Part shown: positions 26,901 to 40,568 of the stretch, piece after piece
Position numbering within the stretch: the stretch's first letter is position 1
How the letters are laid out: the number at the start of each line of letters is the position of its first letter
Assembly (NCBI GenBank): GCA_019096065.1
Contig: JAGUCH010000008.1
Coordinates: forward strand, 5,957,001-6,021,000
Reading direction: 5' to 3'
Source of the DNA: Paracyclopina nana
Lineage: Eukaryota > Arthropoda > Copepoda > Cyclopoida > Cyclopettidae
DNA: 64,000 nt
Program-made: the position numbers and the translations under genes
Notes under the pieces: generated by a model
The model's input: only the letters and a program-made list of their open reading frames with translations
Databases searched by the model: none
What the model was told of the DNA's origin: nothing

Positions 26901-28059
26901 TTTCCCTTTAAGAGGGATCCAATAATAAAGGTTTTTCCTGGCCAATCTAGATTCTTATTTTCTTTCTTTCTTCCCATACATCTCTATTTTCCCTAATGTT
27001 TTCATTTCAGTTTTTTTTGTGCTATTTAACTTGTTTTGGGTCAAGCCAAAGTTGGTGCATTTTTGCCAAGTAAAAGTAGCCTAGGCCAATATTACTTATG
27101 TATGCACATACTAGCGCACACAGTGGGTGCATATGGCATATAACTGTAATGGATCTGTCAGTTTGGCAGCTTCATTTTCAAGCATTACTGTAGTATAACA
27201 GCAAAAGTCTTCATTAGGATGCACAAGAGTAGGTAAACAGTATTGGGTGCAAAAGGAAGTAAACACTTTTTACCAAATTAGTGTGACATTAATGCTCATT
27301 CCCATGGGTGCAATTTTCATCTTTCTTGGACTGCTGCTAAATTTAGGTCACAACATATGCATAGGGAATAAATTGGTTTGGAGCTTTCTAAATATTGCTC
27401 ATAATGCCCCTTTTTATGCACACAAATCAATACCAAAGTTCAGACATTTTGTTGGAAATATGAGACGGAGCCTAGACATTTAAAAGCAGGTGGAAAAATA
27501 GGCCATTTGATTCAGGTTTTAGAAATGATTATAAGAGTTTCTGTGAAATGCTCTCAAGAGAGATTTTCATATCAAAATTATGACCCGAGCAGCTGCTACA
27601 CTTTAATATTTGCAAGTGAGCCCAAATTTACTGCTATGAAATCAAATCCCAAAAAGCTTTTCTCCCACTGGACAAATAAGACTAGGAAAAAGACTCGGCA
27701 ACATTTTCCCAAAAAGTTCATTTAGTTTCATATCAGACAAAAAATCAGCCAAGCAAAACAAATTTGAAAAAAACGTATGAACAAGGCAGACTTCCTGCTG
27801 TTAAAAATGTTGTGATTTATTAAATTAGATAGTGTGTGCTTTAGAGTGAGAAAAGTCTATTAGCCAAAAATTTCAGAGAAGGGAGAGAAGAAAGCCTTTT
27901 AAAGGCCGTCATCAGCACACGCCCAAGTCTCAAAAGTAGTAGAAAGGCTAGGCCTTTCTACGGCAAAAAAAGAGCGTATTTTGCAGCCCGCCTCCCATTT
28001 CGCGTACTTTTCCCCCGAACGCGTGTTGTTTACATTCCGTTTGACCCGTACGCCCTTAC

Positions 28060-28114
28060 CTGAACAACAAACAGCTGAGATTGCCAGCAGCGTCATGGCA
28101 AATTTGGCGGCCAT
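28060..28114 (-). CDS. Probable first coding exon (signal peptide) of the Ig-domain gene
   Basis: ATG at 28114 opens 18 codons, MAAKFAMTLLAISAVCCS, a compact secretory signal peptide. Then comes one extra base and a strong donor, TTCAG/GTAAGG. That phase-1 end plus the GA that opens the exon at 3760 makes a Gly codon, giving ...CCS-G-VHSVK, so a signal peptide runs straight into the first Ig domain. The intervening DNA has no competing signal exon that I could support. The exon sits inside a CpG-rich, promoter-like stretch. The exon itself is fairly safe; its link across 24 kb rests on phase and protein logic only. Confidence 0.6.
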
Positions 28115-28485
28115 CTTGTAGGACTAAAGGTGGCTATTTTGCACAGAAATTCACTGTTTTCGCACTCTCGTTTTCCTGGTACACACGGTATGTAGCTGCC
28201 AACAGTCGGAAAGTTAACTGGGAGAGCAAAAACGAACTTTGCTGAGCAACAGAAGAGAAGCGCAAGTGCGCGCGCGCCCGTAGCCATGCATTGCTCAAGC
28301 TATTTCAGTTATGTGAGAAAGAGCGCGCGCGCGCGCGCACGCGCGACTGCAAAGCGCTTTTTGGTTGCCGCTGCTGGGCTTGAACCGCGTGGTTCACGGC
28401 ACACCAACGCCTTGAGAACCAAGACGGCTTTGTAGGCTAGGGATGAGGAGGTATCAGGTTCGAGCCCCGAGCCCGCCTTCCTCAC
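28115..28485 (-). promoter_or_regulatory. CpG-rich promoter/5' UTR region of the Ig gene
   Basis: CpG density rises sharply from about 27970 to 28480, with an alternating CG run at 28322-28346 and GTGCGCGCGCGCCC at 28268. It lies directly upstream of the signal-peptide ATG on the minus strand. No clear TATA box was seen. The placement fits a CpG-type promoter, but the start site cannot be fixed by eye. Confidence 0.4.
28360..28485. repeat. tRNA-derived or tRNA-like fragment pair
   Basis: GGTTCGAGCCCC at 28457-28468 (+) and GCGGTTCAAGCCC at 28376-28388 (-) both resemble pol III B boxes. On the minus strand CTCAAGGCGTTGG, upstream of the second one, resembles the D-arm of Ser/Leu tRNAs. Neither folds into a clean cloverleaf by eye, because the T-stems have mismatches. 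These are probably decayed tRNA or tRNA-derived SINE pieces and not a working gene. Confidence 0.3.
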
Positions 28486-31400
28486 GTTAATTTCTAACTA
28501 TGAATTGTATTTTTCACTTTTGATATTAATGAAACGTTCTAGTAAAATCTATAGGAGTGAAATTCAATTTTAAAAACGGATGCCGGTCTCTTTTTGAGGT
28601 TGCTGTTAAAAGGAATAGGCTAGTATTTTTACTTATTTTTTCTTGCCGTATTTGAAAATATTTTCTTAATCCTAAATCTAACTTAGAAACGAAATTTTTA
28701 AAGCTTGGGCTCAATGGCCCAAAAAATTTTGTGGTTCACAATTAGCAATTAAGAGCACATTTCAAATAAATTAAGGTTCTAATAAAATTTTCATTTTCAT
28801 CAGCTCAAATTAAAAAAGAACGTCTAGTATCTTCTCATCCCTAATATTATGCCTGAGACTCCTCTTCAGTGCTTCTTCCACTTCAGTTTGTTGTTTCTCT
28901 GCCTGTTTTTTTGGCCGTTGGCGCCACCTAGCGGAAGGACTGCGTACTAAGAGCAGAACAAAGTGTGCAAAGCAATCATAGGACAAAGAGTTGTTATACC
29001 CGACCCAAAAAAATCAGGTCAAAGTCTGAGACCATTCAAAACTTTTTCTTAATCCCTTGTGCCACTTTCTGGTCCACCTTTTTTACCTGCTTTATTACAT
29101 TGCCGTAAAGGTCATAAAAAGGCCAGAAATAGGCCAAGAAATGCAGCAAAATCATAAAGGTTATTAGCTGTCGAAAAGGTCTAAATCCGTGAATATTTAG
29201 TACTACCATGGCTGCTTTCTAATGGCGGGCGTGAAATTTCTGGCGTTTTTCAGATTCATTGGTAGACATTTGGTACCAAATTGATTTGTCATGCTTAACA
29301 TGCTTTATAATAATAGCATCGATTTTGGCTTACATCCTATATTTTCCGTGGAGATTTGCATGCTGTAAAATTAAGCCTTTCTTTCTAGAAGAAAAAAGCC
29401 AATTTGTCATAGTTGTTAATTTTCAAGGCCTGATGATGTCATTATCCCTGCAAAATCTTCTCCCCCTTTTTCCCAGAAGAAAAGCTGCTTTCTCTTTTAT
29501 TTTATTTTGACTGCAACACTATATCACATCCGGCTACGTTACAACATGACCAGTCTAATATATTATGAGTCACCCTCTAAACAGCCAACGTTCACATGTT
29601 TTTTTTCTCGAATTTAAGCAGTCATTACAGTAAAAACTGCTAGGTTCACTTATAAATCTTAGAAACCCTACAAAAGGAAAGAGATGACGAATATTTTATT
29701 GATAACCCAAGTTTCAGTGTAATGTAAGATCATAAAACGAAAGTTATCTGTAAAATCCTAGCCCAAAACCTAAAAATTTGCAAATTGTATGGCTTATGCC
29801 CATTTCTAAAGGGAAAGTAAATAATGATTAATTTTATTATTAGCATACGCCAAAACAAAGTTGGGTTGATATTTTTCGCTCTTCAACCACGCCTGTTTCA
29901 TTGTCGTATTTTTGGCGTGGACCCAATCCATCAGATCCCCAATTGGGTCACGTGCGAGCATCGCTCAGATACGAGCGTTTTGTTCAAAGACCCCCCAGTG
30001 TGCACCAGTCAGCTTTCACTTTTAACCACACTGGTCTTATGCAAGTGAGAATCGCACTTTTCCCACTATGCACAAGGAAAAAGATCCTTGGTGGTGAAAT
30101 AAGAAAGCTTGAAATATCTCGGACAAAATGTATGTCCTGCATACTGATGAATATTAGCTGGTTTCAGGTACGATTTTTTTTTGCCCGGCAAAGTTCAATA
30201 ACTGTCTGGTATTTGTACGAAAGCATGTCTGGTAGCTTTTTACTGCAGTGTTTCAAAAGTGGCCATTTTTCATTGTCATTCCAGAAGGCGCAAGCTCGTA
30301 ATTGTAATTACATTCAAACCTCCCCTCTTTCCCATTTGTTAGGTAGCTAGCAAAACTCCCTTTGAAGTACTTTAAAAAAACGTATATATGAAAGGTTGCG
30401 CGACTTTGTTAACAAAACAAAAATTCCGACGCGGGAAAGTTCGCATTCGGCTATAGTTCGTTCGTAATCCAGTGATTTAACGAATTAGAGTCTAGCTAGA
30501 ATCATAAGATATTGATCATATTTTTTCAGAACAAGAAAACACGCAATTATAACAGGTTGGGCTAGGTTGTTTGCAAAATGTTCCGAACTGCGCACGTGGC
30601 ATTTGTTTACATTTTTGAAATGACTCCTCATTGCTCTGAAGGAAGAGGATTTTGACTGCAGTTGGGCCAGAAAGTTGGACCCAAAAGGGGGAAGATGAAC
30701 CCTTGGTGACAAATAGGGTTATAACCCAAGGAAAAGTTATCGTGCTGGGAGCGATTATAGAGCCTACTTACTCAAGAATTACTACCTACTGAATAAGCCA
30801 ACTGGACTTCACAGTAAGCCAAACATACCCAAAAAAACTACAATAAAACTACACTCTCGTAAATTAGTATTTTGGTAAGTTGCAGAATACTTGAGCGTTT
30901 GTAATTCTTTCTAGCCAAAAAAAGTCTAGCCTTGGGGGAAAATCGATCCATCAGTTCCCATATATTCCCAAACTTTCATCTTACTCCCCTCTTTCTCTCC
31001 AAGTTTCTGGTCACACAAGTTGGTGATCAAAGTGGCAGACAGAAGACATGAAATTGTACTTTGAATGTGTATTTCAAATACATGAAGCTGTATCATTATG
31101 TAGAGCTTCCCAGTCTAAGAATACTCCCTTATAAGCCTAATTATAATCAAGAGTTATGTCTTCTTTGGGGAGAAATTGACAGATGGCAGTAAAAAATTGC
31201 ACCCCTCAACCTAGCCATTTTATGGGTTTTTTAGGTGCCAAAAAAGTATCGATCAAAATCATCATCATCACATTTCTATAGATCTTCATCAAGTGTTACT
31301 AGGGTTGTATTTTTAGTATAGATCAAATATTATTTTAGCTACCAGAATCCTGACTGCAGTGGCAAATTGGGTTACTCTCATTTTCAGCCCTGAAAAAAGG

Positions 31401-33525
31401 GAAAAGTTTCTTTTTGGCTGTTTTTGCCAAGATGATATATCCACTGAGGCAAGCCTTAATTTGAGCTTCTCTCTTTCCTTCTTTTTGTTGCAAAAAGTTT
31501 CTTGTCATTTCTCTAATTTCTTGAACGAAGAATCATCAATTATAATTCAAAAACACGCCTTCTGGTAGTTCTGTTTTTCCTAAATTGTTTTCTCAGAAGA
31601 GAAGCTGCTAATTGCCATTGTCGTTTTTGAAGTAATGCCCATGTTGGCTGATATTCATATTTTTGGTTAGCATGGCTCAAAAATAGGTGCATGGGATCTT
31701 TTCCCTACCCTTGTTGAATGTTACTCAAGGGACTTTGGATCAATCTAGGAGCAACTTCAGGGTGGGGGAGAAGCAGCCTAGAAATGGATGTTTTCTCTAA
31801 CTACAAATGTGAAATACCCAGGGATTATGCAGGATTTTCTTTCAAAGAAGAAGATCCCCACAAAAGAAAACCACCACTACTAAGCATGCTCAGGCCTGGT
31901 TCACCAGGTCAATTTTGAATGTTTTTTAACAAATATTGGTTTGGCCAAATTCCTTCTTACGAAAAACTTCAAAGCCCTAGAGATCCACAGAGTGGCAAAT
32001 CAAATCTAAACAACCCATTTTAACTTTTCCTCTCAAATCATTTACGATAATATTTTTGTAGTTATGGACTATGAGAAGAATTTATTTTTTCGGGCTTTTT
32101 TCCAGCTGTGCAAAATCTTCTCATTTGCATTGTCAAGAGTCTTGAGTACCAAACGCTTCCACTTCAAGTTCATGGATTAGTGCACAATGCTGGAAAATTA
32201 GCCGCTAGTGTGCGCGCCATCTGCTTTTTCAGTTGAGCGGTTTGGTCAAAAAAATATGCATGCATTTTCGCAGAAAATCCGCTAGCACATTCTACTTAAT
32301 TAGGCAGCATTGAAAATTAAGCCCAGGCTTCATTTAATGCCCTCTCCTCAACTATACGTACTCCCAACGTTTTTATTCATCCTAAGCATACTTAAAAAAA
32401 TAATATTTTTATCATTAAGTTGCTTAGCCAAAAATTAACTTTTTTGCTCAAAGGGACCTAAAAGTAAAAAAAAAATCAGTAAAAGATCCTCATAAATAGC
32501 AAAAAAAAGATTTTAAAGCAATTTTTATTTATTTTGGTATGTCAATGGATTTATTTTTTAATTATGAAATCAAGGAAGTAACTACATATTGCGATATCTT
32601 TCAAAACTCTGAATGTGAAGCTGAAATGGTTTTTTTGAGCAGCTTTACAAAGCGGGTAGATTCAAATGAATTGAAAACAAACAGCCAGCTACCCAAATAG
32701 GATTTACTCCAATTGAATTCATAAAGCTCTTCCATTGATGGCGAGAGAAAAAAGGTGTCCGTTCGCGCCTATTCAAAAGATACACATATATACTAAAAGC
32801 ACACTGGGAATGCCTGCTCAATGCTTTAAACTTCAAATGGAACTTTTAATGCCAGTTTGCCCCAGGGTGTTTGACGGTTGCGCTCCAGTATTAGCAATCA
32901 GTCTGACACATCTGAGTTCCCATTATAATCTCTATTTTGTCAAAGTCCCCAGGGACTACGGTACTAGCAGCTTGTTTGCCAAGAGGCAAAAACATTAATG
33001 CCCAAGAACCACGGTGGGGAATTGAGGTTACACAAACATCTTATAGGTGATTATTGCTGCATCAAAGTGTCCAATATTTACTCAATTTGCTTTGATGGTA
33101 CAATTCCAGGTGCAACAGCTCAACTTGTTGAAGATTAATTAAAAATAATGATTATAGTAGTTACTTTGAGCCTGTACTTGTAGCATTAAAAAAATTGTAT
33201 CCTTAAATAGCATGAAATATGACTAATAAAACAACTTCATAGTGTCTCAATCACAACTATGTACCTAATTGCATGATGTGACTAGCATTTCATTGCTCTA
33301 AATTAAAAATAAAATACATTGAGCCCAAATGCATTCAAGTCTAATTAGAAAGTAGGTGGCTCAAATACTCATGTACCCCATAGTGCAACCAAAGAGGAAT
33401 GAAGGGGATTTTCATAGATGGAAAGTGGCATTAAAAATTGACAGACGTCTGTCCATCTGGACCCTTGCAGATAGTATGGCTGATGTGGTTTTGTGTAACC
33501 CAATAATAAATGTAAGACAGCAGCT
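28486..33525. other. Intergenic region, no gene seen
   Basis: About 5 kb of AT-rich DNA without an open frame that shows a domain, a signal peptide with splice support or biased composition. The longest frame (29901-30350, 149 codons) has none of these. Two CTCF-like words (28921 and 32214) and a CATCAT run near 31258 are the only structured items noted. Confidence 0.5.
28921..28934 (-). promoter_or_regulatory. CTCF-like site
   Basis: The minus strand reads CCGCTAGGTGGCGC, 13 of 14 positions of the conserved CTCF core (CCASYAGRKGGCRS). It lies about 800 bp upstream of the Ig gene's probable first exon, a plausible boundary position. This is a motif match only. Confidence 0.35.
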
Positions 33526-33531
33526 TTTAAT
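33526..33531 (-). terminator. ATTAAA poly(A) signal after sulfotransferase A
   Basis: ATTAAA starts 3 nt beyond the TAA of the last gene of the sulfotransferase trio. Neither AATAAA nor ATTAAA is present in the 45-bp and 78-bp gaps between the three genes. Confidence 0.35.
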
Positions 33532-33534
33532 GGC

Positions 33535-34567
<1,033 letters not shown>

Positions 34568-35531
34568 TCATGCTGGCAGAATGTGGCTTTTATTTTTGCC
34601 ATGGCTTATAACAGACTGTTTGAAGTGAAGTGTAGCAGATTTGAAATTTTCCACTTCCTCAGGAGAAAAGGGCTTGCTGAAAATTGCATCATCTGCTTCT
34701 TTTGATTTTGAGGCTTTTCTGTGGTACATTCCTTCCTTTTCCAGTTGAATACAATGGGCTAAATGTACATCAATGTGAAAGCCAAGAAATTCCACACATG
34801 GTTTCAGCTCTTTGATGACATCCTCCACAAGATTTTCATACTCAAGAATACAAATTTTGGCAGGATCCAGTGCTGTGATGGCTTTTGTAAACTCTTTGAA
34901 ACCATGGACAAACTTTTTGGCAAACCCATGCCAATCAAGGTCATCAAACTCTTCAATGGCTACTGTGTCAGTGTGGCTTACATTCTTTTTCACATTGTAT
35001 GTCTTGCGACGATTGAACTCTGACAATGCAGCTTGTAATGGGTCTCGAATTAGTACAATGTATCGGTCATATTTCCTTAATATTGCAACTTAGATCATAT
35101 GTGTATTACACCTAGTTTATCATTTACTTGGCTAAGTTGTGTGTTTTGATGGCGACTACTGAGCCATCGATGATGCCTTCACCTGGAAAGCCTCCAAGCT
35201 TAAGTTTGCGCTCATTGAAAATAGATCCAGTTTGGACACCAGTGGCCAATTGAAGCAAATGCCTCACCCAAGTATTTCCAGAGCCAGGCTTTGACACCAA
35301 TGCTGTCACAGGCCCTGGAGGATCCAAAAGTTTCAATTCAGGCCACGAACAGTTATGAGAACTCAATATTGATGCAGAGTGTGAGAGGAGCCCATGCATG
35401 GTTTTCCTTTTTATTTCATTATTAGCAATGATTGGTTGTGACAGAAACTCAACCATAATTGGAACTATGATGAAGAAACTAATGACTCGTAATAGGTAGC
35501 CAAGTTCTTTAGTCAAGATAGATTTCAGCAT
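34568..35531 (-). CDS. WSCD-like sulfotransferase B (second of three)
   Basis: Exons 35531-35128 and 35075-34568; phase-2 junction; 303 aa. ATG at 35531 is followed by a hydrophobic anchor (LLRVISFFIIVPIMVEFL), a short stem and then the catalytic domain. PAPS-binding motifs are [15 protein letters not shown] (5' loop) and YIVLIRDPLQAALSEFNR (3' site). TGSIFNERKLKLGGFPGEG and the ELKPCVEFLGFHID block are shared almost word for word with copy C. The intron is only 52 bp. The stop lies 45 bp before the ATG of copy A, and its own ATG lies 78 bp after the stop of copy C. Predicted role: Golgi PAPS-dependent carbohydrate sulfotransferase, substrate unknown. B and C look like a recent duplication. 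Confidence 0.87.
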
Positions 35532-35609
35532 GTTTTATCAACAAACAGCAAAGGACTAAAAATATACCAGTATGATGCTAAAATTGTGGAGACATCTGTT
35601 CGTTGCATT

Positions 35610-36599
35610 TCAAAATAATGGAGTTTTGCCTAACTTGTACAAAAACTTTTCATACATTGAGTCGTAATGTTTAAGCTCTTCATTGGTAAAAGAGTTTGTG
35701 AAAATCTGGTGCAACTCTTCTTTTGAAAGTGGTTTTCTGTGGTAAGATCCTTCGTAATCCTTTCGAATGCAATGAGCCAAATCTTCATCAATGTGAAAGC
35801 CCACAAATTCCACACATGGCTTTAGCTCTTGAATGACATCCTTGACAAGATTTTCATACTCAATAACACAAAGCTTCTCCTGATCAAGAGAGAAGAGTCC
35901 ACCCATAAACTCTGTGTAGCCTCTTATGTAGATTTTCTGCATAAAGTCATGCCATTTAGAGGTGGAAAACAAAGTCATGTTTGCATGCCCAGTGTGACTC
36001 CTCTCCTTGTCCACTTTTCGTGTTTCGACGCGATTGAACTCTGCCAAACCAGCATGCAATGGGTGCCGTACAATTGCAATGTATCGGTCATAAGTCCTAG
36101 ATAAAAGTTCATTTAAGCAACTTCTCACAGTATTAACAAGAGCGGCTTACCTTTTTAAGTTGTGTGCTTTGATAGCAACAGCTCTACCATCAGAGATGCC
36201 TTCACCAGGAAAGCCGCCAAGTTTGAGCTTGCGCTCATTGAATACAGATCCAGTTTGGATACCAGTGGCCAATTGAAGCAAGTGTCTCACCCAAGTATTT
36301 CCAGAGCCAGGCCTTGATACCAAAGCTGTCACTGGCCCTGGAGGATCCAGGAGGCCCAATTTGGGCCACGAGCAATTAGGAGAAAACTCTTGATTTTCTT
36401 CAGCTTTCCTTTCAACTCTCACTGAGTCTTGGGATGATGTGATTCTAGAATCCAAAGTTTGCTGCCATTGTACCATAATTATGGGTGGTTGGCCAGCATT
36501 TTGCACCACTAGTGAATATTGTATTTGCAGCATAATCACTAATGTAGCCAAAGGCAAATAGTAAAACACCAAGTTAGACCTTTTGATTTGTGTTGACAT
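35610..36599 (-). CDS. WSCD-like sulfotransferase C (first of three)
   Basis: Exons 36599-36151 and 36096-35610; phase-2 junction at the same protein position as in A and B; 311 aa. ATG at 36599 gives a short cytoplasmic end and an anchor helix (LVFYYLPLATLVIMLQI). [15 protein letters not shown] is the 5'-PAPS loop and YIAIVRHPLHAGLAEFNR the 3' site; the latter has RHP where B has RDP. TGSVFNERKLKLGGFPGEG and ELKPCVEFVGFHID match copy B closely. It heads the tightly packed C-B-A array and has a 37-bp tandem repeat just upstream of its ATG. Family membership (WSCD-type sulfotransferase without a WSC domain) is clear; substrate and specificity are not visible. Confidence 0.87.
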
Positions 36600-36646
36600 C
36601 ACTACAACATCCCAATATGCAATATGTTTGCAGGTGTCGCAACTTT

Positions 36647-36730
36647 GTGAACATAGGTCTGTATTTTAGCGAACACACACACAGTGAACATAGGTCTGTA
36701 TTTTAGCGAACACACACACATATATATATA
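36647..36730. repeat. Perfect 37-bp tandem duplication plus CA/TA tract
   Basis: Two identical 37-bp units (36647-36683 and 36684-36720) begin GTGAACATAGGTCTG and end in a CA run. The second unit passes into a TA run at 36720-36730. The array lies about 50-130 bp upstream of the sulfotransferase C start, in promoter position. The rest of 36600-37310 holds no gene that I can see. Confidence 0.85.
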
Positions 36731-37310
36731 GACTGTCCTGTTCAAATTTAAATCCATATTGATAGGTATTATCCAATTCGGATAACACTTCAGTCATCAG
36801 TTAAAAAGAAATCATTCGCAATTGCATATGTTTTAATCATAACTTTGGTAGTCTATAGCATTGCTACGTACCACAGGAAAAACGCCATTACACATAAATC
36901 ACAGGGTAATGACAGTGGTATAAAAAATAGTATACCAGACCAACTTCTTATAGCAGCTCACAGAGCCGGAAATTAAAAAAGGACCCTTAACTAAAAAATC
37001 CCAGAGGCTAATACAGATAACATTGAGTGTATTTCATAGCAAAAAAAATGTGTAATACCAGCCCAAAATAGATTTGGAATATATGAGCACATGCTCATAT
37101 TGCTTTCTTTTATGAGGCATAAAGTGGATGAAGATTATAATGCTTTTAATAAGGTAGCAGAGAAAGCTGCTTTATACCAATTATGGAGGATGTAACTCAT
37201 ACCATAAGAGAAGTCCTTCTAGCTGATGACATGGGGGGGATTAAAGCTAATCAAACCAGATTTCATCTGCTTTTTGCTCTAAGAAATTATACCAAAGTGA
37301 GCACATCATA

Positions 37311-37316
37311 TTTATT
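37311..37316 (-). terminator. AATAAA overlapping the stop codon of the secreted protein gene
   Basis: The minus strand reads CTT TAA TAAATA, so AATAAA begins inside the TAA stop. The 3' UTR could be only 10-30 nt. Confidence 0.55.
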
Positions 37317-38273
37317 AAAGCCTATTTTTGAAATGATTTCTGTAAACATCAGATTGAAAATAGTTGACTTGATGCAAATATTTGGCCAGAGTCTGAAAGG
37401 AAAAATACAACTTGATTAATGCTGCATGCTCGTAAGGATAATTTTTGGGTTACCTGAATGACATCAGCTTCATGTACAGAGTCAAATCTGTATTTTGCCT
37501 GCATTTCAATAGCCTTCACTGATTTTGAAGAGTAAATACAATGTTTTTTAAGTATAAGTTAGAAATTACTTTTTTGAAGGACTTTGAGCTCCTTGACTGC
37601 TTTATTCAGGTCAGTTTCCATTAAATCAACCAAGTCCTCAACAAGGAAAAGGGAATTCTTGGACATATCCTCATTTTCAGCCTTAAGTGATCTCTTCACA
37701 TAAGTTATGAATATCTTTAAAAAATTACAGTTTAAGAATACACATAGATTTTTTCCATTCTAATTTCTAAGGCACCTTCAAATCTGAGTTCATCTCATAA
37801 TTATGTATGGGTTGAACCTCGTTCTCTGTAACATTTTGGGCCCCATTTTCAATTTTTCGCTGCTGGGTCTCAGTTTTTTCATGAGTTTGCACTTCAGTTA
37901 TAGTCTCAGTTTTGTTATCAGTATTGTCAGCTTTATTCTCAACTTGGGACTCAGCTTTGCTTTGATTTTGGATCTCAGCTTCAATGCTCGGATTACTCTC
38001 AGTTTGGCTGTCAGACTTTGTCTCAGTTTGGTGAGCCTCTGCTCCTGAGTCTTTGTCAGCTTTGGGGCTAGCTAGCCCAGCCTCAGTTTTTGCTCCATAA
38101 TTTGCGCTGGGTTGCTCAGCTTTCATCTCAGTTAAAGTCTGCTGATCCACATTCTCAGTTTCAGGCTGAGGGTGTATTATGTGCTCAACATCTTTGATGT
38201 CAGATTGTAAATTTGATGAAGATGATGCATTAATGACTGAATGCAGAATGAACAATAACATTAATCCTTTCAT
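37315..38273 (-). CDS. Secreted low-complexity Glu/Lys/Thr-rich protein, four exons
   Basis: Exons 38273-37776, 37714-37570, 37518-37454 and 37392-37315, phases 0/1/0; 261 aa. ATG at 38273 starts a clean signal peptide (MKGLMLLFILHSVINASSSS). The next ~145 residues are low complexity, dominated by E, K, T, S, Q, N and A, with repeated TET, KAE and NKAD-type words and several NxT/S sites. The C-terminal ~95 residues differ: they are helical and amphipathic, with LFLVEDLVDLMETDLNKAVKE and AKYLHQVNYFQSD. No cysteine pattern or known domain was seen. The small exons rest on good splice sites and unbroken phase. I do not recognise the family. A secreted or extracellular-matrix disordered protein is one reading. 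Confidence 0.7.
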
Positions 38274-39064
38274 TATGGTAAGCTTGGAGGTCAAATTGCA
38301 AATGAAAGCTTTTCAAGTGCATTCAAGATCATTTTCTGATAATCAACTGCAATATTGACAAAACAATAGACTCCTCATTCATAACAATAACAATCAACTA
38401 GCGAGGCAGCTATCGGACGTTAGTCATCAAAATAGTAGGTGAAAATCTTGTCATTGAGGGATCGAGATACTACTACTTTTTAATTTTGCCTTAAAAAAGG
38501 TACATCGCCTTTATTCAATTTTCGCCTACGTTACGACCCGAATTTTTCCGCTAGGCGTCGCTCGAATGTTTTGAATGAGGAGTCAATAGATGCATTTGAA
38601 TGACAAAAATCAAAAATATGACTCTACTACACTACAAAATTATAAAAATGATCATTTTGTGATAAATAAAGAAATGGAGGCATTAGTCAATTTGATTCTT
38701 TTTGAGTGGCAGGTCCTTGTCCAGCATTGCAATTTTGAAGCTCATAGGACAGGGTGCCACTGTGCACCCATTTATTTAGTTCCCAAGGAAAGAAAGAAAA
38801 GAAAAAAGAACACAAAAACAATTGTAGCTTCTTAATATCTGCATGGGATCAGCCAGTGTGTATCTTCTCGTTGAAGAGTAGCGAAGAAGGTTTGTTGCAC
38901 AGTCGACGCGACAAAAAAGCCCAAAATACTGCATCAGCACACAGTGAGGGATGTTCACTACCAATAGTAATTCATTTTCAGTTGTTGTTGGATCACACAC
39001 AATTTTCAACTTGGCTTCAAAAATAGCTATGGCTGTTGCAGGAGTAGTTTTCTTGTCATCACAC
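38274..39064 (-). other. Gap: YY1 3' UTR and 5' flank of the secreted protein
   Basis: AATAAA sites on the minus strand near 38771 and 38507 could end the YY1 transcript. The minus-strand frame 39138-38776 is open for 120 codons, but it starts inside an intron and is out of phase with the YY1 splice chain, so it is treated as 3' UTR. Confidence 0.4.

Positions 39065-40568
<1,504 letters not shown>

Larger units (their letters stand above)
3761..28059 (-). other. Putative 24.3-kb first intron of the Ig gene, no convincing gene inside
   Basis: The stretch is AT-rich. Its open frames are all under 150 codons, with no domain and no consistent composition, and stops are spread through all six frames. 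It is bounded on the minus strand by a GTAAGG donor at 28059 and a TTGCAG acceptor at 3761. Things visible inside are four copies of a ~50-bp repeat (7314-8606 and 23898-23946), CpG/E-box clusters near 11.75, 12.15, 16.4 and 18.55 kb, short triplet runs near 12.92, 16.15 and 24.24 kb, and many TTTGTTTAC words. Alternative first exons could be hidden here, but none could be supported. Confidence 0.55.

Noticed and set aside
28322-28346. Alternating CG run as a special element
   Set aside because: It is a simple dinucleotide repeat. It may form Z-DNA but needs no explanation beyond a microsatellite in a CpG-rich promoter.
38274-38294. Upstream start for the secreted low-complexity protein
   Set aside because: The longer frame starts at TTG. 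The ATG at 38273 gives a cleaner signal peptide.
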